A stretch of DNA of 64,000 bases from Acidovorax soli (GTDB lineage Bacteria > Pseudomonadota > Gammaproteobacteria > Burkholderiales > Burkholderiaceae_C), in assembly GCF_014207955.1 (NCBI RefSeq), contig NZ_JACHLK010000003.1, positions 248,001 to 312,000 on the forward strand, read 5' to 3'. The notes under the pieces were generated by a model that saw only the letters and a list, made by a program, of their open reading frames with translations, was not told the DNA's origin and searched no databases. A program made the position numbers and the translations under genes. Shown in pieces: positions 18,234 to 26,703 of this stretch. The first letter of the stretch is position 1. Every line of letters begins with the position of its first letter.

Positions 18234-18925
18234 AGATCTCGCTAGAACTGAGCGCAGGCACGACGCTGGCGCAATTTCTGAAGGACATGGCTGCGGCCGG
18301 CGCCATCCGCGTGGATGCCATCCGCGAGGTCACGGTGACTGGCGATGCGGGCAACAACACCATCAGCCCGACCTTGGGCCTGGAGCGCTATGTGGATGGC
18401 GGGGCGGGCACCGATACGTCGCAATCCCGGCCACCCTGACTCAGACCATGCACAGCAGAACGCCAATGGATCCTTTTACGCATGCAGCGCATGACCGATG
18501 AGGCATGCTGGATGTGACGGGGGTGGAGCGCGCGAGCTTCAGCGATACCAAGCTGGCCTTGGATATCTCGGGCAATGCGGGCCAGACGGCCAAGCTGCTC
18601 GGGGCCCTGGCCGGGCCCGGGATTCTGGCCAACAAGGGCATCGTGGGCGAGGTGATCCGGCTGCTCGATGCCGGGGCCACCAGCCAGACCATTGCGGGCC
18701 TGGGCTGCCGCTCCTGGAGGGGAGCACCCCCACCCAGACACTGTGGACCAACGTCATGGGCCGGGCGGGGACGAATGGCGAGCTCAAGCTGCTCACCGGC
18801 ATCATGGCCGGGGACACCAGTGCGGCCGAGCTGGTGGTAATGGCGGCCAATCTGGACCTCAATCCAATCCGCATCAATCTGGTGGGGCTGGCGACGAAGG
18901 GCTGGAGTTTGTTTAACCTAGTTGT
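18225..18925 (+). pseudogene. Frameshifted relic of an RTX/S-layer-like protein with DUF4214-type C-terminus
   Basis: Three frames together spell the end of a secreted Ca-binding-type protein. First comes LKISLELSAGTTLAQFLKDM and EVTVTGDAGNNTI...LERYVDGGAGTDT. A shift leads to MLDVTGVERASFSDTKLALDISGNAGQTAKLL and GEVIRLLDAGAT. After a further shift comes TPTQTLWTNVMGR, ELKLLTGIMAGDTSAAELV and NLDLNPIRINLVGLATKG. The GNAGQ, LLDAG and C-terminal pattern is typical of DUF4214-like tails in type I-secreted proteins. At least two frameshifts and the lack of any start make it non-functional. Up to 19134 nothing else is recognisable. Confidence 0.6.
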
Positions 18926-19134
18926 GTGCGGTCGTCGTGACACCCGAGCACAGGCCGCTTAGCCTTACCAATGACCGATTTGGCGGACGCGCTTTGGAGA
19001 AACGGCCGGTCTAATTCTTTGTACTCAAGAAGCGGTCGATGCGATGTGTAGATCCAGTTGTTTGACGCCGTCGAACGAGTCCCACTGGATGGCTTTCCCG
19101 AGATCAGCGAGATGAGCGCTCGACCTGTGCGAGC

Positions 19135-19905
19135 TCAACTTTCTCTTCGGCTAAATGTGTAGGGCAGAGCCGAAAGCCTTTTTTCCCTCACAAGCGGCGG
19201 CATGGACAAACCAAGTAGGAGTGCAGCCAATGGCACAACGCAAATGAAGCCGATGCGATTGAAGCCGAAGGCACCTACAAATCCTCCAAAGACAAACATC
19301 AAGATCAGCCCTGCAACGCGCTTCATTCGGACTACGTCGCAATGCATCTGTGATGGTTGTGGGCCATGTCGAAAGCCCTTGTAAGCCCACTTGCCCAGCT
19401 CCATGCCTAGATCGGTGATGTTGCCGGTCATGTGCGTAGTACGGATGGTGCCGCGTGAGGTCTTGGAGCCGACTGCGTTTTGCAGTCCCATGATGAAGGA
19501 CAACAGCAGCACGGTCATAGGCACGGCAAATGGGGTGGACCAAGTGAGCATCACCGCGCCTGCAATGCCAAAAACCAGCAAGAGCACCGCTTCAAGAAGC
19601 AAGGGCGGGGCATAAATGGCACGCAGCCGGTGTGCGCGCGCCCAACTGACTAGCACCGCGCACGCAGCGGCTCCCGCGACAAAAGCGCATATCGCCCCCA
19701 GGGCAGCTAGAAGAAGCGGTCTGTTGCCAGTCACTCCACTGTCGGCAAGCTGCGAGGCAAAGCCTGTCATGTGCGACGTATAGGCATGCAGAACTAGAAA
19801 TCCGCCTGCATTGACGGCCCCGGCGTTGAATGCCAAAAGCAGTCCAAAGGCGCTGTTCGTCGAACGAGACCGGTGGCGGTAGGTGAGGAATCTGATCCTG
19901 CGCAT
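19135..19905 (-). CDS. YoaK/DUF1275 family membrane protein
   Basis: 256-residue inner-membrane protein of the DUF1275 (YoaK) family, with about six hydrophobic helices. The family hallmarks are visible: FNAGAVNAGGFLVLHAYTSHMTGFASQLAD at the start (the NAGGF and T.HMTG motifs) and LQNAVGSKTSRGTIRTTHMTGNITDLG in the middle. The biochemical role of the family is unknown. Start chosen at 19905 (MRRIRFLTYRHRSR) because it sits at the family's usual distance from the first helix; no strong ribosome-binding site is present. Divergent from the response-regulator gene at 20107. Confidence 0.85.
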   Translation of the reverse strand: MRRIRFLTYRHRSRSTNSAFGLLLAFNAGAVNAGGFLVLHAYTSHMTGFASQLADSGVTGNRPLLLAALGAICAFVAGAAACAVLVSWARAHRLRAIYAPPLLLEAVLLLVFGIAGAVMLTWSTPFAVPMTVLLLSFIMGLQNAVGSKTSRGTIRTTHMTGNITDLGMELGKWAYKGFRHGPQPSQMHCDVVRMKRVAGLILMFVFGGFVGAFGFNRIGFICVVPLAALLLGLSMPPLVREKRLSALPYTFSRRES

Positions 19906-20106
19906 TGCGACAGTATGCGCTTCGCCCCGGGGAAGGCGACCTGACGCACCAGTGGTTGTATTCGCAATCTCGGGAAAAAGGATGACAAACCCGCGCTGCT
20001 GTCCTACCGACAATAACGTTGCGCCAGCCATGAGAAATTGCGCAGGCAACCTCTGGCGGACGAATTGCGCCTGTTTCCAAATACCTTTCTCCCGAAAGAC
20101 AGTTTC

Positions 20107-20739
20107 ATGATTCGCGTAGGAATTGTTGACGACCATCAAATAATCCGATCTGGCCTGCGCCAGTTTTTATCAGAGCACGTCGATATCCGGGTAGTTGGCG
20201 AGGCTGCCAACGGCCGTGAGGCGATCGACTTGGTTCGCGCGCACGAGATTGATGTACTGCTCCTTGACCTGTCGATGCCAGGACAAGGCGGCCTAGATGC
20301 CATAGACATGCTGCGTGCAAAGGCCCCGGACATGGGTATCCTCATTCTGTCTGGTTACCCAGAAGAGCAATATGCGCTCAACCTCATCCGCAAAGGCGCC
20401 AGCGGCTATCTGAACAAGGACTGCGACCCGAACCAGATCCTGGAGGCCATCCGTGTCATCGCGCTGGGAAAACGATTCCTAACTCCAGCAGTTGCCGACC
20501 TACTCGCCCAGCAACTCAACCGCCCAGCCGACGTCCCTTTGCACGAGCAGCTTTCGGATCGCGAGATGCAGGTTTTCCTTAAGCTCGCCCGGGGCGATAC
20601 GGTCAGTGAGATCGGCGAAGCGCTTTCACTTAGTGTCAAGACTGTGAGTACCTACCGAACCCGCTTGATGGAGAAGCTCAATCTTTTCTCAAACAGCGAC
20701 CTGACGTACTACGCGCTCAAGCAGAACCTGATCGATTGA
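20107..20739 (+). CDS. Orphan response regulator, NarL/LuxR family
   Basis: 210 residues. Receiver domain with VDDH, phosphoacceptor Asp54 (LLLDLSMPG) and lysine in YLNKDCD, then a LuxR-type HTH (LSDREMQVFLKLARGDTVSEI, LSVKTVSTYRTRLMEKL). It is clearly paralogous to the regulator at 11564. No kinase gene is adjacent, so it is an orphan, possibly served by the kinase at 10512 or by one elsewhere. The start ATG at 20107 aligns with the family start. Confidence 0.9.
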   Translation: MIRVGIVDDHQIIRSGLRQFLSEHVDIRVVGEAANGREAIDLVRAHEIDVLLLDLSMPGQGGLDAIDMLRAKAPDMGILILSGYPEEQYALNLIRKGASGYLNKDCDPNQILEAIRVIALGKRFLTPAVADLLAQQLNRPADVPLHEQLSDREMQVFLKLARGDTVSEIGEALSLSVKTVSTYRTRLMEKLNLFSNSDLTYYALKQNLID

Positions 20740-20879
20740 GCCCTTGACAGTTGATTGCGCTACTTGCCATGGGCAATGCGTACAGAGGGCTTGCAGGTCG
20801 AAGGTAGCCGAGCTGTACTGGTTTCCAGGCAATCGTGGCCACCGCTGCATACTGGTGTCTGCTGGTACACAATCCGCCC

Positions 20880-21329
20880 ATGACAACCTTCTCCAATGCA
20901 TTCCGCTCTGAAGTCGTTCGCATGGCTCGCAAGGAGCTCAAGCCTGAGCTCCAGGGCATGCGCAAATCACTGACCGCCCATCGCTCGGAGATTGCTGCGC
21001 TCAAGCGCGAGGTCAAATCCCTCACATCGCAGCTCAAAACCGCCCAGCGCCAAGCCAAGGCACCCGTGAAAGCGGCGGTAGAGGAAGAAGCACCCGCGCG
21101 CATAGGCGGTCGCAAATGGGTGTTCAAGCCCGAGGCCTTGGCAGCCAAACGCAAAGAGTTTGGTCTTTCAGCCAAAGAGATGGGCAAGCTGCTTCAGGCA
21201 GGTCACCTATCGGTCTACCGTTGGGAGTCCGGCAAGGCATACCCGCGCGCAGCGCAGCTGGAACGGATCCACGAGGTTCTCGGCCTGGGTAAGCGCAAAG
21301 CCCTCGCTCTACTCGCCGAGGCCCAGTAG
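20880..21329 (+). CDS. Small DNA-binding protein with coiled coil and XRE-like helix-turn-helix
   Basis: 149 residues. The N-terminal half is a charged helix (RSEIAALKREVKSLTSQLKTAQRQ) likely to form a coiled coil. The C-terminal half has an XRE-type HTH (LAAKRKEFGLSAKEMGKLLQ...HLSVYRWESGKAYPRA) followed by a short helix pair. The W-E-x-G-K pattern is typical of Cro/CI-like domains. It lies at the edge of the YhaN-like gene but is convergent with it, so co-regulation is uncertain. Probably a dimeric transcription factor or nucleoid-type protein. Confidence 0.75.
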   Translation: MTTFSNAFRSEVVRMARKELKPELQGMRKSLTAHRSEIAALKREVKSLTSQLKTAQRQAKAPVKAAVEEEAPARIGGRKWVFKPEALAAKRKEFGLSAKEMGKLLQAGHLSVYRWESGKAYPRAAQLERIHEVLGLGKRKALALLAEAQ

Positions 21330-21355
21330 CAGTCTTTGCAACTTTGTCCGGTTGC

Positions 21356-24300
21356 TCAAAGCGTCATCACATTGAGTTCACCCCCAAGCACCTCCCTGGC
21401 CAGCGGCACCAGGTGATCATGGTGGGTCAGGAAGATCACCTGCATCTTCCTCGACAGCGCACCGAGCACCTGCAGCCCGGCCGCTGTGCGCCGGTCATCG
21501 AAGTTGATGAACAGGTCATCCGCGATCAGCGGCATGTTCAGGCCCTGCTCGATCTGCAACTCCAGGGCCGACAGGCGCAGTGCCAGGTACAGCTGGTCCC
21601 GTGACCCCTCGCTCATCCCTGCAACCTCCACCTGGGCACCGTTGGGACGAATCCCGAAGAGCTTGGGTTTTTCGTCAGCGCCGTCCACGAGCAGGCGCTC
21701 GAACGAGCCCATGGTCAGCGTGTTGAACGTCGCCGATGCCTTGGCCAGCATCGGGCCTTGCCGGGTCTCACGGAATTTCTCCATGGACCACCGCAGGAGG
21801 CGCGCTGCCGTGTGTAGCTTGAGGTAGCGTTCTGCCGCGTCGGCCATGGACGCGACCGCTTCCTGGCGGCGTGCGTCGGCCCTGGCAGCAGCGTCCGTTC
21901 CGTCCAGGGCCTCAAAGGCCTTGCGCTGGGTTCCATGCTGGCCGCTCAACTGGGCGATCTCTTCTACCAGGTGCGCGGACTGCCCGCTCAGACGTTCTAT
22001 CTCGGCCATCAGCTCGTCGGGAGCAACGCCTTGGGCTTCTTGGCGGAGTTCTTCCAGGCCCAGGCCATCTCCACCGTGTGCCAGGTCCGACTGCACTTCG
22101 CTGATCTTGGCATCCAACGCCCGGCGTTGTTCGGACTGCTCTGCTGCGGCAGCCAGCGATTGGATGTCATCGGCGTCAGCGATACCGGCCGTGGCCATCA
22201 ATGGCGCCAGGCGTGCGCGCTGTGCATCTTGGCGCTGCTGGACTTCGCCGAGATCTGCCTCAACCCGGGCTTGCCTGGTTTTCAGTTCACGCTGGGTTTT
22301 CTCGGATTGCTTGGCGGTCGCGAGGCGCGTGCTGAGTTCCTGGGCGATTGCACCAGCATCCTGCCCCACAAGGTCGGGGGCGGCACGTTGTGCCAAAGCT
22401 TCAGCAAATGCCTTCAAGTCTTCGAGGTCCATCTGCTTAGGCTCGATGCGCTCGCTGCGAGTACTCCGGATCAGAGTCAGCAGGCGCTCGACCTCCTGGA
22501 TGGACTCGGACTCCGCTTCAACCTGCCCGGGATCCGTGCCGCTTTCGTAACCTGCGGCTGCCACGGCCGCCTGCCAAGCGGTTTCCCATTCGATCCAGGC
22601 GACTCGTGCTTGCTGCACGGCACTTTGCAGTCTGGGAACCATGGTCTGGCCATCGGCCACCTGCTGCTCCAGCGCACTGCGCTGGCCTTGCGCCTGGTCC
22701 ACCGCGACCAGCAGCTTGCGCGCCCGCTGCAGGCCTTCATGGAGGGCGGGCGTCTCCGTGCTTTCTGCCTCGCCGCCGAGCATCGACCAGATGGCGGCTG
22801 CGAGCTCGGCGCCGGCGGCCACCAGGCGCTCGTGCTGTTGGTCGAACTGGACCAGATCGGCGCTGATGTCTAGTACCGCTCTGCGTTGGCGCAGCCATGC
22901 TGGCGCCATCTCCAGCGGGAGTTGGGGCAGTCCGCTGGCTTCCGCCATCGTCTGCCATTGGCGCACGCGGGCTGCATTCCGGTCAGTTGCTGCTTGCAGC
23001 CTTGCGTGCAGTCCTTGCAGTTCCAGGCGCACATGCTCGATGCGCTCGGCCTTGGAGCGGTAGTTGGCTTCATGCTGGACGCGGTCGAGCCGGGTGTCGG
23101 CGAGCACGTCGGCCTTGGTCACCCATTGCTCATAGGCGTTTGCCTTTGCGGACAACTCACCTGGTGTTGCCTTGATCGCCTTCCACTGTTGGTCTCGCGA
23201 CTGGCGTGCCTCGTCGACCTGTTCCCGGGTCACCGGCTGGAAGTCCTGCACGAATTGCTGCAGCTCCAGTTCCAGTCGCTGGAGTTCTTCGGTCTTCGCA
23301 GCTACCGCATCTTGCAGCGCCTGGGCTTCGGCGGAGCCGGTGCGGGTTTCTTCAAGCAGGCTTTGCACGACCGCTTCGTCAGGGACCAGCATGCCGGCGA
23401 GGGCCTCGGGGTCCGCCCTCCATTTGCCGAGGCCTGCCAGGGCTGTGGCCAGGGCCGAATTTTGCGCGTCCACTCTCTGGGCCAATTGAGAGACGGCTCC
23501 GGCATGGTCGCCAAGCTTCAAGGCTTTCTCGACAGCGCTTGCCAGACCTGGATGCACTTCGCGGGCCACCAGGCGATCCAGGGATTGCTGGGCCTGTTCC
23601 ATCTGCTGCTCGCGGTCGGCCAATGCGGACTGGGCGCTGCGCAGTTGCTGGTTCAACGTACCCCGCTCTTTGAGCAGGGTCGCCAGGCGGTTGCGCGTGG
23701 TCGCGGCCGGCAGGCGCTTGCGCACGGTGTCTTCGGTGTCGTTTGCCCAGCCCAGGCCGCTGGCGAGTTCTTGCACGCGCATCCAATGGGTCTGGATCTC
23801 TTCGGTGCGCTTGACGATGTCTGCCCTGTGGCTGCGGTACTGCAATCTGCGTTCGTCGAGGTCGGTGATGTCCGCGGCTACGGTCAGCAGGGTCTGGTCG
23901 ACCTGGATATCGCTCAGCTGGGATCGCAGCGTCGAGGATTCCTGTTCGAGGCGCTGGCTGTCTGCCTGCGCCAGGGCCATGGCCTGGGAGGCTTCTCGGA
24001 TGGTGGTGGATGCGTTCTCGGGCAGCAGTGGAATCGCATCGGTGAGGCCGAGTGCTTCTTTCTGGACTTGGGCGGCATCCAGTGCCTGCAGCATGGGGCG
24101 GACACGTCGGATGCGCTCCAGCTGGTTCAACTGCAGGCGGGTTTCCCGGTCGCGTTGGCGGGCGTCGGTGAGGGCCTGCTCGGTTGCGATCAGGGCGTCG
24201 TGCTGGGTTTTCCACTCCTTGGTTTTGAGCACAGCCTGCTTCAGTTCGGCGGTCGCAGTCTCATGGCTCTGGAGTGCTTGATAGTAGACCCGGGAGCCTG

Positions 24301-24847
24301 CCTTCTTCGGTCCCCACAAAGCGTCTGCTTCTGCCTCCAGCTTTTGCAAAACACTGGCAAGGCCTTCAATGCCTGCGGCCGACTGGAACAGCAACCGGCC
24401 AACGTCGTCCGATGCCTGCAGGATGCCGGCGCCGCCTTCGACGAGCGTGGAGTGGTCCAGGGCATACATGCGCGTGAAGGCCTGCAGTTGCATGCCGCCC
24501 AGCCAGGGCTGCAGCACAGCATCCTGCAGCACCGCGTCGTCGGGCGAGCGCACCGTGTTCTTGTTGCCCTTCGTGCGGTCGTAGGCCAGTTGCTGTGGCT
24601 CGCCGGTTCCCGAACCCATGCGTTCCAGCACGCCGCCGATCCGCAGTTCTGGCATTGGGTGGAGGAAGGCCAGAGGAGTTTTGACCGGAATGCCGAACAG
24701 CCAGTCTCCGATGGCGGAGCGGACGGTGGACTTGCCGGCTTCGTTGGGGCCCACGATGAGGTGAATGTCCCTGGCCTGCTGGGGCAGCGACAGGTGGCGG
24801 TCGGTGAATTTGCCGTACCGGATCAGCTTGAGTTCGCGGATGCGCAT
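21356..24847 (-). CDS. Large SMC/Rad50-like ATPase, YhaN family
   Basis: 1163-residue ATPase of the SbcC/Rad50-like YhaN family. The head is split: Walker A GPNEAGKST at residues 33-41, then about 900 residues of Ala/Gln/Glu/Leu-rich coiled coil, then signature-like MSEGSRDQLYLALRLSALEL, Walker B PLIADDLFINFDD (about 1106-1118) and the H-loop LTHHDHLV. I see no CxxC zinc hook in the coil, which fits YhaN rather than Rad50. Its partner, a YhaO-like nuclease, is encoded 23 bases upstream on the same strand. Together they should form a DNA-end-processing complex involved in repair or in attacking invading DNA. Confidence 0.88.
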   Translation of the reverse strand: MRIRELKLIRYGKFTDRHLSLPQQARDIHLIVGPNEAGKSTVRSAIGDWLFGIPVKTPLAFLHPMPELRIGGVLERMGSGTGEPQQLAYDRTKGNKNTVRSPDDAVLQDAVLQPWLGGMQLQAFTRMYALDHSTLVEGGAGILQASDDVGRLLFQSAAGIEGLASVLQKLEAEADALWGPKKAGSRVYYQALQSHETATAELKQAVLKTKEWKTQHDALIATEQALTDARQRDRETRLQLNQLERIRRVRPMLQALDAAQVQKEALGLTDAIPLLPENASTTIREASQAMALAQADSQRLEQESSTLRSQLSDIQVDQTLLTVAADITDLDERRLQYRSHRADIVKRTEEIQTHWMRVQELASGLGWANDTEDTVRKRLPAATTRNRLATLLKERGTLNQQLRSAQSALADREQQMEQAQQSLDRLVAREVHPGLASAVEKALKLGDHAGAVSQLAQRVDAQNSALATALAGLGKWRADPEALAGMLVPDEAVVQSLLEETRTGSAEAQALQDAVAAKTEELQRLELELQQFVQDFQPVTREQVDEARQSRDQQWKAIKATPGELSAKANAYEQWVTKADVLADTRLDRVQHEANYRSKAERIEHVRLELQGLHARLQAATDRNAARVRQWQTMAEASGLPQLPLEMAPAWLRQRRAVLDISADLVQFDQQHERLVAAGAELAAAIWSMLGGEAESTETPALHEGLQRARKLLVAVDQAQGQRSALEQQVADGQTMVPRLQSAVQQARVAWIEWETAWQAAVAAAGYESGTDPGQVEAESESIQEVERLLTLIRSTRSERIEPKQMDLEDLKAFAEALAQRAAPDLVGQDAGAIAQELSTRLATAKQSEKTQRELKTRQARVEADLGEVQQRQDAQRARLAPLMATAGIADADDIQSLAAAAEQSEQRRALDAKISEVQSDLAHGGDGLGLEELRQEAQGVAPDELMAEIERLSGQSAHLVEEIAQLSGQHGTQRKAFEALDGTDAAARADARRQEAVASMADAAERYLKLHTAARLLRWSMEKFRETRQGPMLAKASATFNTLTMGSFERLLVDGADEKPKLFGIRPNGAQVEVAGMSEGSRDQLYLALRLSALELQIEQGLNMPLIADDLFINFDDRRTAAGLQVLGALSRKMQVIFLTHHDHLVPLAREVLGGELNVMTL

Positions 24848-24870
24848 GGGGGTCGAGCTGGGTAAGTGGG

Positions 24871-26151
24871 TCAGGCCGCGGTGCTGGCGCCGGCGACGCG
24901 GGCCATGAGCACCGGAGTGGCCTGGCGGACCCGGTCGGCGATGAGCGTTGGATCCGCCTGGCGAAGCTCTGCGAGTTCTTGGGAGGCCTGCAGCACGTCG
25001 TGAGGAAGCTTTTCCAGCATGGACTGCCAGTCGTCCTGGAGCGACTGAAGAAACTCTGGGTCGGCATGGGCAGAGGCGGCCAGTTCCTGCAGTGCATTGA
25101 GCGCGTCCTGGGCTTCGCCCTCCAGGCCACTGGCTTGTGTTGCTGGCGCCGTGGTGGCGACACGCACCTTCTCGATCCAGATGCGGTCGGGGTCCAGCGC
25201 CACGGCCTGGGCGATCATCTCCTGGCGCAGTTGCCCCTCGTCGCTGGCCAGGGCCGCGTGGGCGGCAGACTGGCCTGTGAAGTTCACGCGCACCGCCATG
25301 GGCAGGCCGCCAGGCGAGCTGGTGAGCAGGTCCTCCATGGCCTGGCCCGCCAACCGAACGGCGCTGCGCAGGTCTACGCAGGTGCTGACATCGACGGCCA
25401 AGGCGTGCCAGCGCAGCACGTCGACTTCGATCCGCTCGATCTCGGTGATCTCGCCTTCTTCGGCGCTGACCAGCAGCGCTCCGCGTGGGCCGGTCTCGCG
25501 GATGTGGCGGCCCTGCAGGTTGCCCGGGTAGGCGATGGTGGTGTCACCGCGCTCGATTCGTTGCTCATGCACGTGGCCTAAGGCCCAGTACTGGTAGCCC
25601 CTGGCCTGGAGCTCGGGCACGGTGCATGGGGCGTACTTGGCATGCTCGGTGAGTCCTTCGAGCGCGGTGTGCAGCACGCCGATGTTGAGCCAGCCGGCCA
25701 CGGGCATGGGGTAGCCGGGGAGCAGGTTCTCCGTGGTGGCCGCCACCTTGAAGCTGCGGCCGTGCAGGGCGACCTTGAGCGGCTCGATGCGGAAGGTCTC
25801 TGCCTTGCGCGAGGCAAAGGCGTGGACGTTGTCGGGGAGCTCCAGGCCCTTGGTCATTTCGCTGTCGGCATCGTGGTTGCCGTAGAGCAGGTACACCGGG
25901 ATGCCGGCCTGGCGCAGGCGGCCCATCTGGCGCACGAAGAAGAGCCCGGTGTTGAAGTCCTTCCAGTCGCCGTCATAGACGTCGCCGGCGATGACCATGA
26001 AGTCCACCTTCTCCTCGATGGCCACGGTGACCAGGCGCTCGAAGGCATCGCGCGTGGCGGTGCGCAGGCGCTCAGCGGGGGCATCGGGATAGGAGGACAG
26101 GCCGCGCAAGGGGCTGTCCAGGTGCAGGTCTGCGGTGTGGATGAATTTCAC
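24871..26151 (-). CDS. Metallophosphoesterase nuclease, SbcD/YhaO-like
   Basis: 426-residue DNA exonuclease of the Mre11/SbcD/YhaO family. All phosphoesterase motifs are seen: DLHLD at the very start, GDVYDGDW, YGNHDAD and GHVHEQ, preceded by a further metal-binding histidine. The start is a GTG at 26151 with AGGAG upstream, placing VKFIHTADLHLDSPL at the N-terminus as in the family. It is the first gene of a pair with the YhaN-like ATPase. The C-terminal 170 residues form the capping and ATPase-binding part. Confidence 0.9.
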   Translation of the reverse strand: MKFIHTADLHLDSPLRGLSSYPDAPAERLRTATRDAFERLVTVAIEEKVDFMVIAGDVYDGDWKDFNTGLFFVRQMGRLRQAGIPVYLLYGNHDADSEMTKGLELPDNVHAFASRKAETFRIEPLKVALHGRSFKVAATTENLLPGYPMPVAGWLNIGVLHTALEGLTEHAKYAPCTVPELQARGYQYWALGHVHEQRIERGDTTIAYPGNLQGRHIRETGPRGALLVSAEEGEITEIERIEVDVLRWHALAVDVSTCVDLRSAVRLAGQAMEDLLTSSPGGLPMAVRVNFTGQSAAHAALASDEGQLRQEMIAQAVALDPDRIWIEKVRVATTAPATQASGLEGEAQDALNALQELAASAHADPEFLQSLQDDWQSMLEKLPHDVLQASQELAELRQADPTLIADRVRQATPVLMARVAGASTAA

Positions 26152-26197
26152 GCGAGAGGCTCCTGTTGATTGCCCACAGCCGGATCGAGCGAAGGCC

Positions 26198-26470
26198 TCA
26201 CTTGCGGGGGACGATCTGGATAGTGCCCACCCCAGATGCAGGTGGTGGGGCAATCCAATGGACCCAGACGCCGCGCATCCAGGCGCCCAAGTAGATCACG
26301 CTCACGAGGAAGATGCCCCACTGGTCGGCCTTCCATGCGGCGTAGAACCAGGCGGGCTGGCCCAGCATCCCGAAGATGCAGGCCCAGCGCCGCAGTTTCT
26401 CGCTGCGGGCCTGAGACAGCCAGGCTGCGAGGGCGCCGAACAGGGCGATGGCGATCTGGTCGAGTTCCAT
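26198..26470 (-). CDS. Small inner-membrane protein of phage-associated type
   Basis: 90 residues from the ATG at 26470 (a second ATG 15 bases upstream is possible; neither has a good ribosome-binding site). It has two hydrophobic helices around IAIALFGALAAWLSQ and WGIFLVSVIYLGAWMRGVW, with ACIFGMLGQPAWFYAAWKADQ between. Similar short proteins are common in prophages of Betaproteobacteria, from memory. Its place between the nuclease pair and the large ATPase marks a mobile-DNA context. Function unknown. Confidence 0.5.
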   Translation of the reverse strand: MELDQIAIALFGALAAWLSQARSEKLRRWACIFGMLGQPAWFYAAWKADQWGIFLVSVIYLGAWMRGVWVHWIAPPPASGVGTIQIVPRK

Positions 26471-26703
26471 GCGGTGATTGTGCATGACTGGATGGAATTA
26501 CAGCACTCAAATTCTGGGTGAACCATGCCAATCCACCGCCTGTCCAAAGGGATCCACATTGCAATGTACTCATTGCGCAATTTGGCTGGCACAGCACAAT
26601 CTCAGACGGTATGAAAGCATCACGTTTAGCGTTGCAAACCCTGAATGCTGCTGCATTTTTATAGGCCAACAGAAATGAAGGCTAGCCATCGGGAGGAGTC
26701 ATT

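Noticed and set aside
22886-24865. 659-codon plus-strand frame opposite the YhaN-like ATPase
   Set aside because: Shadow of the third codon position; the minus-strand product has full ATPase motifs.
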